64,000 nucleotides of DNA from Candidula unifasciata (GCA_905116865.2 CAJHNH020007523.1:139089-203088), one strand, 5' to 3'. Positions 22,096 to 32,784 are shown, numbered from the stretch's first letter. The notes: a model not told the origin generated them from the sequence alone. Translations and numbers: made by a program.

Positions 22096-23395
22096 TGAAA
22101 GCACACAGAGCTAGAGAACTGGCTGTGGAAGCACACAGAGCTAGAGAACTGGCTGTGAAAGCACACAGAGCTGGAGAACTGGCTGTGGAAGCACACAGAG
22201 CTAGAGAACTGGCTGTGGAAGCACATAGAGCTAGAGAACTGGCTGTGGAAGCACAGAGAGCTAGAGAACTGGCTGTGGAAGCACATAGAGCTAGAGAACT
22301 GGCTGTGAAAGCACACAGAGATGGAGAACTGGCTGTGAGAGCACACAGAGCTGGAGAACTGACTGTGGAAGCACACAGAGCTGGAGAACTGGCTGTGAGA
22401 GCACACAGAGCTGGAGAACTGGCTGTGAGAGCACACAGAGCTGGAGAACTGGCTGTGAGAGCACACTGAGATGGAGAACTGGCTGTGAGAGCACACTGAG
22501 ATGGAGAACTGGCTGTGAGAGCACACAGAGCTGGAGAACTGGCTGTGGAAGCACATAGAGCTAGAGAACTGGCTGTGAGAGCACACAGAGCTGGAGAACT
22601 GGCTGTGAAAGCACATAGAGCTAGAGAACTGGCTGTGAGAGCACACAGAGCTGGAGAACTGGCTGTGGAAGCACATAGAGCTAGAGAACTGGCTGTGAGA
22701 GCACACAGAGATGGAGAACTGGCTGTGAGAGCACACAGAGCTGGAGAACTGGCTGTGGAAGCACATAGAGCTAGAGAACTGGCTGTGGAAGCACACAGAG
22801 CTGGAGAACTGGCTGTGGAAGCACACAGAGCTGGAGAACTGGCTGTGAGAGCACACAGAGCTGGAGAACTGGCTGTGAGAGCACACAGAGCTGGAGAACT
22901 GGCTGTGAGAGCACACAGAGCTGGAGAACTGGCTGTGAGAGCACACAGAGCTGGAGAACTGGCTGTGAGAGCACACAGAGCTGGAGAACTGGCTGTGAGA
23001 GCACACAGAGCTGGAGAACTGGCTGTGAGAGCACACAGAGCTGGAGAACTGGCTGTGAGAGCACACAGAGCTGGAGAACTGGCTGTGAGAGCACACAGAG
23101 CTGGAGAACTGGCTATGAGAGCACACAGAGCTGGAGAACTGGCTGTGAGAGCACACAGAGCTGGAGAACTGGCTGTGAGAGCACACAGAGCTGGAGAACT
23201 GGCTGTGAAAGCACACAGAGCTGGAGAACTGGCTGTGAGAGCACACAGAGCTGGAGAACTGGCTGTGAGAGCACACTGAGCTGGAGAACTGGCTGTGAAA
23301 TCACACACAGCTGGAGAACTGGCTGTGAAAGCACACAGAGCTGGAGAACTGGCTGTGGAAGCACACAGAGCTGGAGAACTGGCTGGAGATAATGG
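22085..23395. repeat. 30-bp minisatellite, about 44 copies
   Basis: Unit of 30 bases: GCTGGAGAACTGGCTGTGAG then AGCACACAGA, with variants CTAGAG, TGGAAG and CATAGAG clustered at the left. Period 30 keeps all frames open. Confidence 0.98.
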
Positions 23396-23901
23396 ACTTT
23401 CAGGCGTGCGTGCCGTGACGAGGACAATATTCTATCAAGATTCTGCTGATTGACGATGATTATCTTACTCTGAACAAAGGAAGAGAGGTGGGCAGAGATA
23501 CAAAAAGAAAAGGATACGGAAAATAGGAGAAGATAAAAATACACAATAATTTGTAAATTTCATTCGTTTAAAATCTCACACTTATTTTACAAAACCAGCA
23601 AATCAAAAAATGTTCTTGACTAATACAGAAAAGAAAAAATGTGAGACAAGAGAAAAGAACAAGGAAAGGATACATTATAATTCAATATGTATATTGTTTA
23701 AAATCGCTGATCTATTTTATAAAACCATAACAATAAAAAGTTCCCTTGCCTTAGAGTATAATCTCCACTCAAAAACTGAACATCTCCTGCAAGCATATGG
23801 TTCATTCTTTTCCCTCCCTCAATAGACAACAGTATCAACCCATCCAAGCTCACAAAGTGTAATCATTCCATGCCTGAACACACACTGCTGATCTCCCTGT
23901 A

Positions 23902-23979
23902 TCAGAACTGTGCCTGACTGTCATGCAGGGATGCGTGAAGTGCTGCCTGCAGCATGGCATCGTCATCTTGATCGTAATC
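23902..23979 (-). CDS. RNF166: RING E3 ligase exon 6 (ubiquitin-interacting motif, stop)
   Basis: Acceptor TATGTTGCAG, phase 0. Encodes [18 protein letters not shown] and seven more residues before TGA at 23904-23902. An acidic cluster followed by a conserved Ala-Leu...Ser helix is the UIM pattern found at this position in the family. Confidence 0.9.
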   Translation of the reverse strand, partial: DYDQDDDAMLQAALHASLHDSQAQF

Positions 23980-26451
23980 CTGCAACATACAACAATTTTC
24001 CATCAAAAAAAACAGGACACAGCAGGCTCAACTACCACATGCATAAAATAAAGACTGTACAGTGTGCATATCAGATGAGACCACAAACACCTGAGAACGT
24101 TCTGCAGACCTGCCCACCATACTTACAACTACAAAGAGAAACCTTATTTGTGCATTTCTGCTGACACATCCAACTTCATCAAGCATTTGTTGATTGGTTT
24201 AACTTCCCGACATATATTACCAAAATAATGTGTACAGATAACAACTTATTATTAGGATGTACAAATGACAACATAAGTATGTATAACAGAACAAACAAGA
24301 GTGTACAGACAACAACATATGTATGCAAGTATACAGACAACCACTTACCACGTATGTATCATATTCAAACTTGTGCCTCATGTTCAAATGTCGAATAAAA
24401 TTGGAACTTCTCAAATTTGGGTCGCCCCATGGCATGGAAGCACAGATTGGGCACACCTGAAAGTAAGTGACCAGTGATATTACACCTTGATTTAATTACT
24501 GTCAGAGCATCTGGATTTTTCTTTTTCTTCTTCATGTTCACCGGTGGTAAATGTCGGCAGAAAGTTCTGGTTGTGTGTCCACTTATGGACTTTGGGGTCT
24601 TGAGTTTTGTGTGCATGTCTGTTTTACAGATGTGGCTTTTTTTTTACACAGACTGTTGGTCTGTTGCCTGTTAGAGATGTCGGCAGAAAGTTTTGGTTGT
24701 GTGTCCACTTATGGACTTTGGGGTCTTGAGTTTTGTGTGCACGTCTGTTTTACAGATGTGGCTTTTTTTTATGCAGACCGTTGGTCTGCTGCCTGTTAGA
24801 GATGTCGGCAGAAAGTTCTGGTTGTGTGTCCACTTATGGACTTTGGGGTCTTGAGTTTTGTGTGCACGTCTGTTTTACAGATGTGGCTTTTTTTTATGCA
24901 GACCGTTGGTCTGCTGCCTATTAGAGATGTCGGCAGAAAGTTCTGGTTGTGTGTCCACTTATGGACTTTGGGGTCTTGAGTTTTGTGTGCACGTCTGTTT
25001 TACAGATGTGGCTTTTTTTTTACGCAGACTGTTGGTCTGTTGCCTGTTAGAGATGTCGGCAGAAAGTTCTGGTTGTGTGTCCACTTATGGACTTTGGGGT
25101 CTTGAGTTTTGTGTGCACGTTTATTTTACAGATGTGGCTTTTTTTTTAATGCAGACTGTTGGTCTGTTGCCTGTCAGGCAGATTTGCTCTGACTTTGAAG
25201 GAAACACATAAGTCACCTTTTATGACATGCCTGCTAGAGAGCAATGAGTGTCATCTTGTCCTCCAGAAACTGGGCCCCGGAACCAGTATGGGGAGAGCAT
25301 CTGGTCTGAAAGAGGGTGAAACCATTTTTATAAAAGTTATTCTTTTCCATGCCTTGGGAAGTTGCGTGGTCTCGATATATGGTGTCGTTCTCGAGTGCTA
25401 TAGGGTTCAAGCCCCAGGGAAGGCTGGGATTTTTTATTTTCAAGTGGACTTCTAGTAATTTCCACTGGTCTCTGGGTAGTGAGATCGGACGCCCGTGTGT
25501 ATGGTTGCGCACCTAAAAAATCCCTTGGCAGTTGGAAATCGAAAAAAAATTGCCTAACAGTGCTGCCCGCAAAAATCTGGAGATGAAAATCTACCCAAAA
25601 AGTATTTCAGGATCCTCGCCGGTGCAACAGAGTTCGTGCACTGCGCTGAGATTCTTGTGACTCAGGATTGAGTTAGAAGTAGAAAGAAGCCCTTATGGGT
25701 TACTACTCTTGTGCCATGACGTTGATCCGTCGTTTAAACCATCAAACACTGCACAGTGTCATGTGGAACCAATGAAATCTAACTACACTTTCTGAGAACA
25801 GGTCACTGCAGACAGGCAGATATATCAGCATTTATGGAACTGTGTCACAACCAGAAGTGACTAGATTTAGTCTTCTCAGTGCGACAGGGCTAATGAAATG
25901 TTCAATGTCTAGCAGCTCCAGACTGCGCCCTCATATCCACCAGCTTGTGCAGAGATTCAAAGCCATGCTTATGAACATAAGGATACAGATGAAAACTCAC
26001 CACTTTGGTTGTGCAGTTTGTGTGTGCCATGTTACAATGTTCAATGAGCTGGTAGGTAACAAGGTTGGACTGATCACAGTAAGGACATCGGAAAGTGGAT
26101 CTGTTTGGGCCCATGCTGCAGAGAAGCAAAAAAATATGTGGTTAAAACATAACATATCTTTGTAATAAAGATAATTATGGTGGGCTTTTTTTTTTCTCCT
26201 CCTCCTTCTTCTTCCTCTCCTCCTCCTTCTTCCTCTTCTTCTCCTCCTCCTTCTTCTTCTTCCTCCTCCTCTTCATCCTCCTCTTCTTCTTCTTCTTCTT
26301 CTTCTCCTCCTTCTCCTCCTTCTTCTTCCTCTTCTTCTTCTTCTTCTCCTCCTCCTTCTTCCTCTTCTTCTTCTCCTCCTTCATCCTCCTCTTCATCCTC
26401 TTCTTCTTCTTCTTCTTCTTCTTCTTCTTCTTCTACTTCTTCTTCTTCTTC

Positions 26452-26483
<32 letters not shown>

Positions 26484-29400
26484 TTTCTTCTTCTTCTTCT
26501 TCTTCTTCTTCTTCTTCTTCTTCTTCTTCTTCTTCTTCTTCTTCTTCTCCTCCTCCTCCTCCTTCTTCTTCTTCTTTCTCCAGTCACCTCATGGAAGTGT
26601 TGGGGGAGATGTAACAATCTTGTGTGTGCTAAATACTGATGTTTTGTATCAGTTGATCTTCATTTGTTGATACAGATTTGAAATTGGTTCAGATTACAGC
26701 TCAACTGTATATAAGCAGCTACACAAACCTTTAGCTGCATACACAGAACAGGGTTTCAGTAGTAATGACATCACTACTGCAACACATTTACTCAGGGCCG
26801 AAATAGGCACCTCGATCAAATGGAAAAATCTATAAAATAAACACATATAACTTTCTTCTTCTTATTATTATTCTGCCTTTCTATCCCCCAATGGAGCATA
26901 GGCCCTCAACCAACTCACGCCAAGTCGTTCTATCCTTCGCCATTGTATGGAGCTCTCCCCATGTCCTCCCCATCTTTCTAACTTCATTCTCCAGCTCTCT
27001 TCTCCATTTGTTTTTTGGCTTCACTGATCAGAATGTCAGGATGTACTCCAGTTTTCTCCTTCTCATCACACAACCAAAGAATGTAGATCGTCTCTTTCTG
27101 ATGTGGGCAATCAGTTTTCTTCGTGAGTCAGTTTCTTTCAAGACATCTTCATTACTTTTTGTTATCTGTCCTGGGTATTCCCATCATCCATTTATAAAAC
27201 GACATCTCCGCAGCTTCCAAATAATGTTTCACTAATCTACCTGCTGTCCATGTTTGACTTCAATAAATCAGGATATGAAACATCTAGCTAAAGAATTAAT
27301 TGTATCTGCATTAGCGCAGACATTCAGCATTACTAAGAAATAGTATTTAGGGTTTTTTTTGTTTTTAATTTAAATAAATTCCTAGGACATACTTTCTTCA
27401 TTGGTTACAATGGTTATCCAACCAATGGGTCAAGTGTCACCCTATTATTAATAGTTTACAGGCTTCCAAGGGATGTAAGCCAGTTAATTGTATGTTGCAT
27501 TTATTTTTATTGATTACCCCTCACCCTGTTTTTTTACTTTGTATAGTATCTGCTCCTGTTTTGTGTGATAAAATATGTAATTTTGTGTGTGTGTGTGTGT
27601 GTGACGTATCAAATTGTTTTCTTTTCTTCTACGGATTTTTGCATTCAGGAATTTTTGAAAAATTTGAACTGGATGAACAGAGCTATGCGTTTTCTAGGTA
27701 ATCGGGGTGAAAGGGTTAAGAATTAACATAATAGTGGACTTCCGTTTTCAAAATGGTAAATAGTAGCGGTGTTTTTCTCTCGCTGGTTTTGATTTATCTT
27801 AGAGTGTTCCGTTCCCTTATCAAGGACTGTTATTTTGTGCGCATTTCCAATACAGTATACTATGTGTTATTCATGGCAGCAGCATGTATTGTGGTTGTGC
27901 TATGTTGTGGCGCCTACCCTGCTTTCACAATGTTTTGATCGCAGCGGCCCACTACCCAGGAAAACAGAAACTCGTCAGCAGGGGACTGCAACTGTCTAGA
28001 GAGCAAACTAGATAAAAGTAAAGTAGTAAAGTAAAGATCCCTTATTATGCCTAAGGCGCATCGGGCATATGGGCAGAGCGTCCCAAATTTTTACAGACCA
28101 GTCGGCACCCAGTGGGCAATAATGTCAGCATTACGCTGGCCGTCTTTTACTTCCCCAGGACAGCCATCCTGGTACCCATTTGAGGCTGGGTCGACCATAC
28201 CACGATAAAAATCCACGCAGCCCGCAGTGTGTTTCGATCGCGGTAGGTTGGATTACAAGTCGGATTCGCAACGCCTTAGCCACAGACGCCGCAAACTCGA
28301 TAAAAGCTGCCCCAGAAACAGAATGTGTCCACCATTGTTTTTTGGTGGGAAGGAATCGACACATAAGGTTAACTTAATGGCCATAGCCAACAGCATAGCC
28401 AACCAGCCATACGCATATATGCTTTATCTCCCACAGCAAAGATCCTAAGGTATAGATACTGACTGTCCCAGTGGCACACATGTCTGTACACACGTCGTAT
28501 TCTGCTCTTATACGTCCTTTCTTGCTAAATCCACACCTGATTCCCAATTCATGCAATCTTATAGGTGATGTTTTATCCAACATAATATCTTACATCAGCA
28601 GATTTCTTATATAAATGATCCTCAGAATGTCTGCTTTATCCAAACAGTTGTAGCCAAAACATCCACTCTTTCATTACCTAGAACTCCTGCATATTCAGAT
28701 CAGTATATCCACATAAGTGGAAAACAGGACAACAAACACAAGAGGACAATTCTTACATCTTCTCCACCAGTATATTTCAATCATAAATGAGCCTCAGAAT
28801 GTCTGCTTTATCCAAAACTAGTTTTCTCTGCATATCCAGGGCAGTATATCCATGTGAGTGGATAATACAACAGCAAACAAGAAAACAATTCATGCACACC
28901 CCCCCCCCCCTCTCCCCCTAAAGTTTGATGAAATAGCTACAGGAAGTGAATAAGAATTAATCCTGATATACCTGCCAAAACAGCTCTCACATGGATAACA
29001 GAAGGAAAAAGAAAAAAGGAGTGCCCAAAAACAACTAGGAGACGAACGATGGAGAGTGACCTGAATGCAGCATCTCTGACATGGAAAACTGCACTGAAGA
29101 TTGCACAGGACAGGAGAGCATGGAAAGTCCTCTCTGAAGCCTCATGTGCCACTAGGCATAAAGAGAGTTGATGATGATGATGATTCTTACCCTGGTGCTG
29201 TTGCTCCAGGTCTTCTCATGTGTAGACTTTGTGCAGCAACAGCCTTGAGTCTTTGAACCCCAGGACATGTGATCTTGTGTTGCTTTAGGGATAATGCTGG
29301 GACCTGCTCCAGGAAAGCATTCAGGATTAGCTACACAACATTTAATATGCTAATGAATTTTCTTCATTCTTCTTTGCTCTCACCGGCTGTAAACTCCGGC

Positions 29401-32269
29401 AGAAAACTCTGGCTGTTCGTCCACTTCTGGAATTTAGTCTTGTTCCATAATTTGAGTTTTGCGTGTAAATCCATTTCACAGATTTGGCTTATTTGCATGC
29501 AGACTTTTGGCTCCTTTCCTCTCAGATGTACTCCAACTTCGAAGGAAACACCCCTATTTAGTTGCCTTGTGTGACATGCTTGGTAGAGGGGCACAGGGTC
29601 TCTTTCTTTTTCCCATTAAACGAGACCCTCGAACCCACACGGGGTAGTTTTCGTATTTGAGGTCCATCTGTTCAGCTAAATTCTTAATCCAAATCTTTCA
29701 CAGCCTGCTTCCTAGTGGTATTTTTTTGGAGATCCTTGGAGATCATCACTGGATCTTCCTCCGAAGTCGGAGTACATCTGCCGGAGAGGCAGGGAACGAG
29801 TACTGCAAACAAATAAGCCAGTAAAACGGATGTACACGCAAAATTCAGGTCAAGGTAAAAGCCAAAAGTCCATTTTGGACGAACAACCGTGACTTACCGC
29901 CGGAATTCACAGCCGGTGAACAAGAAGAAGAAGAAGATCACTGGATCTATGGAATTGGTGCTTTGTGTGATGTTCTCGGCAGATGGCTAGCTGTTCTGCA
30001 GAGTGAGACTGAGCTATATGAGATAAAACTCAGAATAAAACTGTTGATCTTTTTGACTGTAAACTTTACCAAGTCCTGTAGTGTCGTTTTGGAAAGGCCA
30101 GTAAAATTATTACATGTTCACAATTTTGTAATTTGCATCTAAATTCCAAATCTTCTTCTTCTCAACTCGTGTTCTGCCTTTCAACGTCAGGTTTTGAAGA
30201 AGCAATGGGTGCAATCCTTGATAGATACTACACAGATGCTAATATTTATGGCCTCAGATAAGCAGTGCAAGAAGGTCCAAGGCTAACAGGGCTCGGGCTC
30301 AGCAGCTGGGATGAGATCCATCTGGTTTAATACTTAACTTAAACGTCGACAGGCCTAGCAAGCCGGCAGTGGATTAAATCTTGCTCAAAAGAAACAACAA
30401 GAAGAGAAATGGAATAATACTCACAGGAATATTGCACTCTGAGCATGATATGTGGCACTGTGACATCCGCAACTCCACATCCCCGGCTGGCATCACACAC
30501 TGGATGTCACAGCGGCACTGGGGACAGTGGGGGTTCAGCTGTGAGTGCAGATTCTGTACACATTCTAGACAATAGCTGAAACAGAGTTTGCCATCTGTCA
30601 TTTGGTGCCTCTAATACTGACAGATACTAACAGTCTAGACCAGTGTTTCCCAAACATTTCTTAGTCGCGGCGCCTTTTTTCAATTACAATTTTTCTACAG
30701 CGCCTTAACCTAAATAAAAGGACGACTAATTGTATGTAAGAGATACAACAACAAAATTTAAACTTGCGTATCTTGGAATATTTCGCAGCGCCCCTGTGAA
30801 GAGGCAGCTTTCCGGGTCGCCGCGGCGCACATTTTGGGAATCTCTGGTCTAGACAATAGCTGAGAAAATAGCTATAAAACTAATGAACATGGAAAACTCA
30901 AGTTCTGCAACAAGATTAAAATCCAGAAATGGATGAATAACCAGAACTTCAAACCGGAGTTTATGGCCAGCAACTGAGAAGGAGAATGTCCTTAAGAAGG
31001 AAATGTAACTTTTACAAAAAAACTTGTTCGTCCATCATAGGTGATGAGGACCACTATTTCTTTTTCTCTGCATAAAACTAGCTGATTCTTTGTCTCCAGA
31101 GGTGACAATACAGGCCCAGAGGGATCTAGGACAATGAAGACAGAAAACAGCATCTATAATAAATATTAATATATTTCCTCTTTTTCACCAGCTGTTAGCT
31201 CTGGCAGAAACTTCTGTTTGTTCATCCACTTCTGGACTGCAGTCCTGTTCCAGAACCTGAGTGTTGTGTGTGCATTCGTTTTACAGATCTGACTCATTTG
31301 TATGCAGACTGCTGGTTCCTTGCCTCTCAGGCAGATGCACTCCTAGTCGACTCTTACAACATGCTTTTTGTTAGGCAGTGGGTCTATTCTTGTTTTCCCT
31401 ACAATAGGGCCCCTGAACCCACACAGGGATAAATATTTTTGATCTTGTGAGTTCCAGTGACTTAATCCCCCAATGGAGCAAGGCCCTAAGTCTGCTTTTT
31501 AAAATATTTTTATAGGCAGCTTTCCATCTTTCCAGACGATAGTGTTATATTGGGCTATGAGAAGTCATGAGACTCACAGCCCATGGCAATGGCGACTAGC
31601 AAGACCCGTCTGCATTTAGAAAAGTTTATCACAAATACAATTATGCTAGGTGTAACGAGGAAAGATCGACTTAGAAATGATATCAGAAGGAGAGTCGGCA
31701 CAGAACCAATACTGAACTTTATAGGTAGACAACAAATCAAATGGTTTGGCCATGTAACAAGATTGGCATCAGACAGGGCATTACAGAAAGCAATGTTATA
31801 CAGATACAGCGGTAACAGAGCCAGAAGTCGACTGCACAGAATATGGACCACAGAAATATCAAAGACAGTAAAGTACTTTACACAAAGAGAACAGAAGGGC
31901 CCGTTCCAGAGATCTCTTCCTCCCTGAACGCCGCGAGGCATTCTAGGAGTAGAGGAAAGAAGAGGAAGACAGCAGGGGATTTCAGGACCGTTGTCAACAT
32001 TTGGGTTTACTCTGTCTCATCTCATACCCTCAGGTCTCATTCTTTGTGCAATTATTTCTGTCTTCATTCTCAATCCCTTCCTGATGTGCCCCCCTCCCCA
32101 CAACACAGTCAATAGCATTTTGTTCACCTGTTGTATTTACTGATCAAATAAATAACTGTAACCAAATAACATACACGTGTTGACATGGGTGAATGCGACA
32201 GGGCTGAGTAAAGCATTCCATGCAAATAGCACACTTAAACTCGTCCTCTGAGGCTTGATGTCCAGCCAT
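23902..32269 (-). CDS. RNF166: RING-type E3 ubiquitin ligase, RNF114/RNF125/RNF138/RNF166 family (six coding exons, complete)
   Basis: Spliced CDS 32269-32175, 30575-30425, 29303-29191, 26115-26001, 24456-24349, 23979-23902: 660 nt, 219 residues plus TGA. All introns are GT-AG and all phases match. Seen: a C3HC4 RING (C13, C16, C29, H31, C34, C37, C49, C52), a C2HC finger (C76, C79, H91, C95), a C2H2 finger (C130, C133, H146, H151), a second finger with CPIC at 160-163 followed by MPWGDP and H181/H186, and a C-terminal UIM-like segment ([14 protein letters not shown] onward, 195-215). This order and the near-invariant [12 protein letters not shown] block define the RNF114/125/138/166 group; vertebrate members are about 230 residues. 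Known role of the family: the RING recruits an E2, the UIM binds ubiquitin, and members act in innate signalling, cell cycle and autophagy. The exact orthologue within the group is uncertain, so the symbol is provisional. The start is supported by an in-frame TGA 51 nt upstream of the ATG. Confidence 0.9.
24349..24456 (-). CDS. RNF166: RING E3 ligase exon 5 (second C2H2-type finger, MPWGDP block)
   Basis: Acceptor TTACTTTCAG, 36 codons in phase 0, donor GTG|GTAAGT. Encodes [12 protein letters not shown], then [20 protein letters not shown], the most diagnostic segment of the family. Confidence 0.95.
24530..25290 (-). mobile_element. SINE-1 copy with internal tandem expansion
   Basis: Outer parts are SINE-1: 24530-24660 (TTCTTCTTCATGTTCACCGG, complement of the tail) and 25165-25290 (complement of the 5' end, GGGCCCCGGAACC). 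The middle is repeated about five times (see repeat at 24550). Confidence 0.75.
24550..25175 (-). repeat. 125-bp tandem repeat derived from SINE-1, five copies
   Basis: ATGTCGGCAG recurs at about 24550, 24677, 24802, 24927 and 25053. The unit contains the SINE-1 blocks TTCTGGTTGTGTGTCCACTT, TGCACGTCTGTTTTACAGAT and GTTGGTCTGTTGCCTGTTAG. Confidence 0.95.
25360..25748 (+). mobile_element. SINE-4 copy, full length
   Basis: AAGTTGCGTGGTCTCGATAT, GGGTTCAAGCCCCAGGGAAG (B-box-like), GCAGTTGGAAATCGAAAAAA, CGTGCACTGCGCTGAGATTC, GATCCGTCGTTTAAACC. Reference copy; intron 4 of the RING gene. Confidence 0.75.
26001..26115 (-). CDS. RNF166: RING E3 ligase exon 4 (first C2H2 finger)
   Basis: Acceptor TTCTCTGCAG, first C completes Gly120. 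Encodes [17 protein letters not shown] and the paired histidines of the finger. Donor GTG|GTGAGT, phase 0. The NRSTF-CPYC block is typical of the RNF114/166 group. Confidence 0.92.
26190..26582. repeat. TTC/TCC polypyrimidine tract (GAA in the RING gene transcript)
   Basis: About 390 bases of almost pure C/T, TTC-rich in the centre. In intron 3 of the RING gene, starting about 75 bases upstream of exon 4 in transcript terms. Confidence 0.97.
26875..27255 (-). mobile_element. RTE-type LINE C-terminal end, 'RRRKLE' family
   Basis: Complement of the 12.1 kb family in 27030-27230, preceded by a segment (26880-27000) also present at 47150-47300. In intron 3 of the RING gene. Confidence 0.6.
27256..28019. 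other. No recognised feature (intron 3 of the RING gene)
   Basis: AT-rich with a short (GT)n at 27586-27602. No coding or repeat match seen. Confidence 0.5.
28020..28295 (-). mobile_element. Mosaic SINE: SINE-2 body with SINE-3-type head
   Basis: 28025-28198 is SINE-2 body (GACCAGTCGGCACCCAGTGG, GGCTGGGTCGACC). The head at 28215-28295 reads as SINE-3 instead (complement GCGTCTGTGGCTAAGGCGTT). Confidence 0.6.
28925..29180 (+). mobile_element. RTE-type LINE C-terminal end beside RING gene exon 3
   Basis: Reads [37 protein letters not shown], [20 protein letters not shown]; ends in (GAT)n, touching the exon 3 splice donor. Confidence 0.7.
29191..29303 (-). CDS. RNF166: RING E3 ligase exon 3 (C2HC finger end and linker)
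   Basis: Acceptor GGAGCAG, starts in phase 0 with [13 protein letters not shown], supplying the His and last Cys of the C2HC finger. A basic, Ala-rich linker follows. Donor GG|GTAAGA, phase 2. This is the least conserved exon. It is supported by matching phases at both ends and by the zinc ligands it contributes. An RTE-type LINE tail lies a few bases inside the following intron. Confidence 0.72.
29368..29650 (-). mobile_element. SINE-1 copy
   Basis: TCACCGGCTGTAAACTCCGG, GTTCGTCCACTTCTGGAATT, CGAACCCACACGGGG at the 5' end complement. Intron 2 of the RING gene. Confidence 0.75.
29755..29938 (+). mobile_element. SINE-1 3' two-thirds
   Basis: CTTCCTCCGAAGTCGGAGTA, AAAACGGATGTACACGCAAA, ACAGCCGGTGAACAAGAAGA plus three more GAA units. 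Confidence 0.75.
30425..30575 (-). CDS. RNF166: RING E3 ligase exon 2 (rest of RING, start of C2HC finger)
   Basis: Acceptor CTGTTTCAG, first base completes Val32, giving the continuous ligand string CQHVYCLEC then CPQC. Donor CCT|GTGAGT, phase 0. Residues 32-82. Confidence 0.9.
30641..30846. mobile_element. Second hAT-like MITE family, exact 8-bp duplication
   Basis: CAGTGTTTCCCAAAC ... TTTGGGAATCTCTG inverted ends, 206 bp. GTCTAGAC is exact on both sides (30633-30640, 30847-30854). Sits about 65 bases upstream of exon 2 of the RING gene, in intron 1. Confidence 0.85.
30885..30992 (+). mobile_element. SINE-1 3' end
   Basis: CTCAAGTTCTGCAACAAGAT, CCAGAAATGGATGAATAACC, GGAGTTTATGGCCAGCAACT, GAGAAGGAG. 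Confidence 0.6.
31172..31432 (-). mobile_element. SINE-1 copy
   Basis: TTGTTCATCCACTTCTGGAC, CATTCGTTTTACAGATCTGA, CTTGCCTCTCAGGCAGATGC, CCTGAACCCACACAGGG. Confidence 0.8.
31555..31985 (+). mobile_element. RTE-type LINE C-terminal end
   Basis: Reads [40 protein letters not shown], then [22 protein letters not shown] and the GRP-R-W block mark these tails. Located in the first intron of the RING gene. Confidence 0.7.
32175..32269 (-). CDS. RNF166: RING E3 ligase exon 1 (start codon, first half of RING)
   Basis: Encodes residues 1-31 and two bases of codon 32. It carries CAIC, the first zinc pair, and the CQH of the second. The donor reads GT|GTATGT. The 5' UTR of this exon probably begins at 32327, after a pyrimidine-rich stretch ending in TAG. 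The UTR holds an in-frame TGA, so no longer N-terminus is available within this exon. Any upstream non-coding exon and the promoter are not identified. Confidence 0.85.
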
Positions 32270-32407
32270 GGATCTGATTACAGCAGCCAGTGTTTTTTTG
32301 GAAGCAGGTGCTTTAAGTCAGGAGCAGCTAGACAGATAAACAACAGAAAATTAGGTGTAAATATTCCATATGGGTAATTCTTAAACAAAAATTTTAAACA
32401 GTTAATT

Positions 32408-32495
32408 CTCTTTTCCACGTCTTTAGGCGTATTGGGAATATAGGGCTAGACCTGTTTTATAGCCCAATCAGCACTTGGTGGGTGATGTACATCGA
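32408..32495 (-). mobile_element. SINE-2 3' fragment
   Basis: CTCTTTTCCACGTCTTTAGG, ATATAGGGCTAGACC, CTTGGTGGGTGATG: the 3' third of SINE-2. Confidence 0.65.
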
Positions 32496-32784
32496 TGATT
32501 CTATCATACTATTTCATTCCCTCTATTCTGCGCAAGCACCATTAATGAATGTTTAAAATATATTAGTAATTATTTTAGCAACAAGCTGAAATTGGATGTG
32601 TTGGGTCAAAATGCTAGATATCTCAGCCTAGTTGTAAACCACAGCACAGTTTACCAGTCGCTCTTTTGATGATGAATGCAGAAGTAGAAGGAGTATGACT
32701 TGAGATCTTAAAGTGGAGTTTCATCAAGTGAGAGATTATCCTATTTAATTTCATCATCTTTACCCTTACCCTTATATACTCTGA

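Noticed and set aside
21884..23308. 474- and 446-codon minus-strand ORFs (ASSPALCALT repeats), which resemble a secreted repetitive protein
   Set aside because: Frames of the 30-bp minisatellite, open in five or more frames at once. The plus frame is the one continuous with LINE coding sequence.
24551..25211. Cys/Phe-rich ORFs resembling a small repeated secreted protein
   Set aside because: Frames of the SINE-derived 125-bp tandem repeat.
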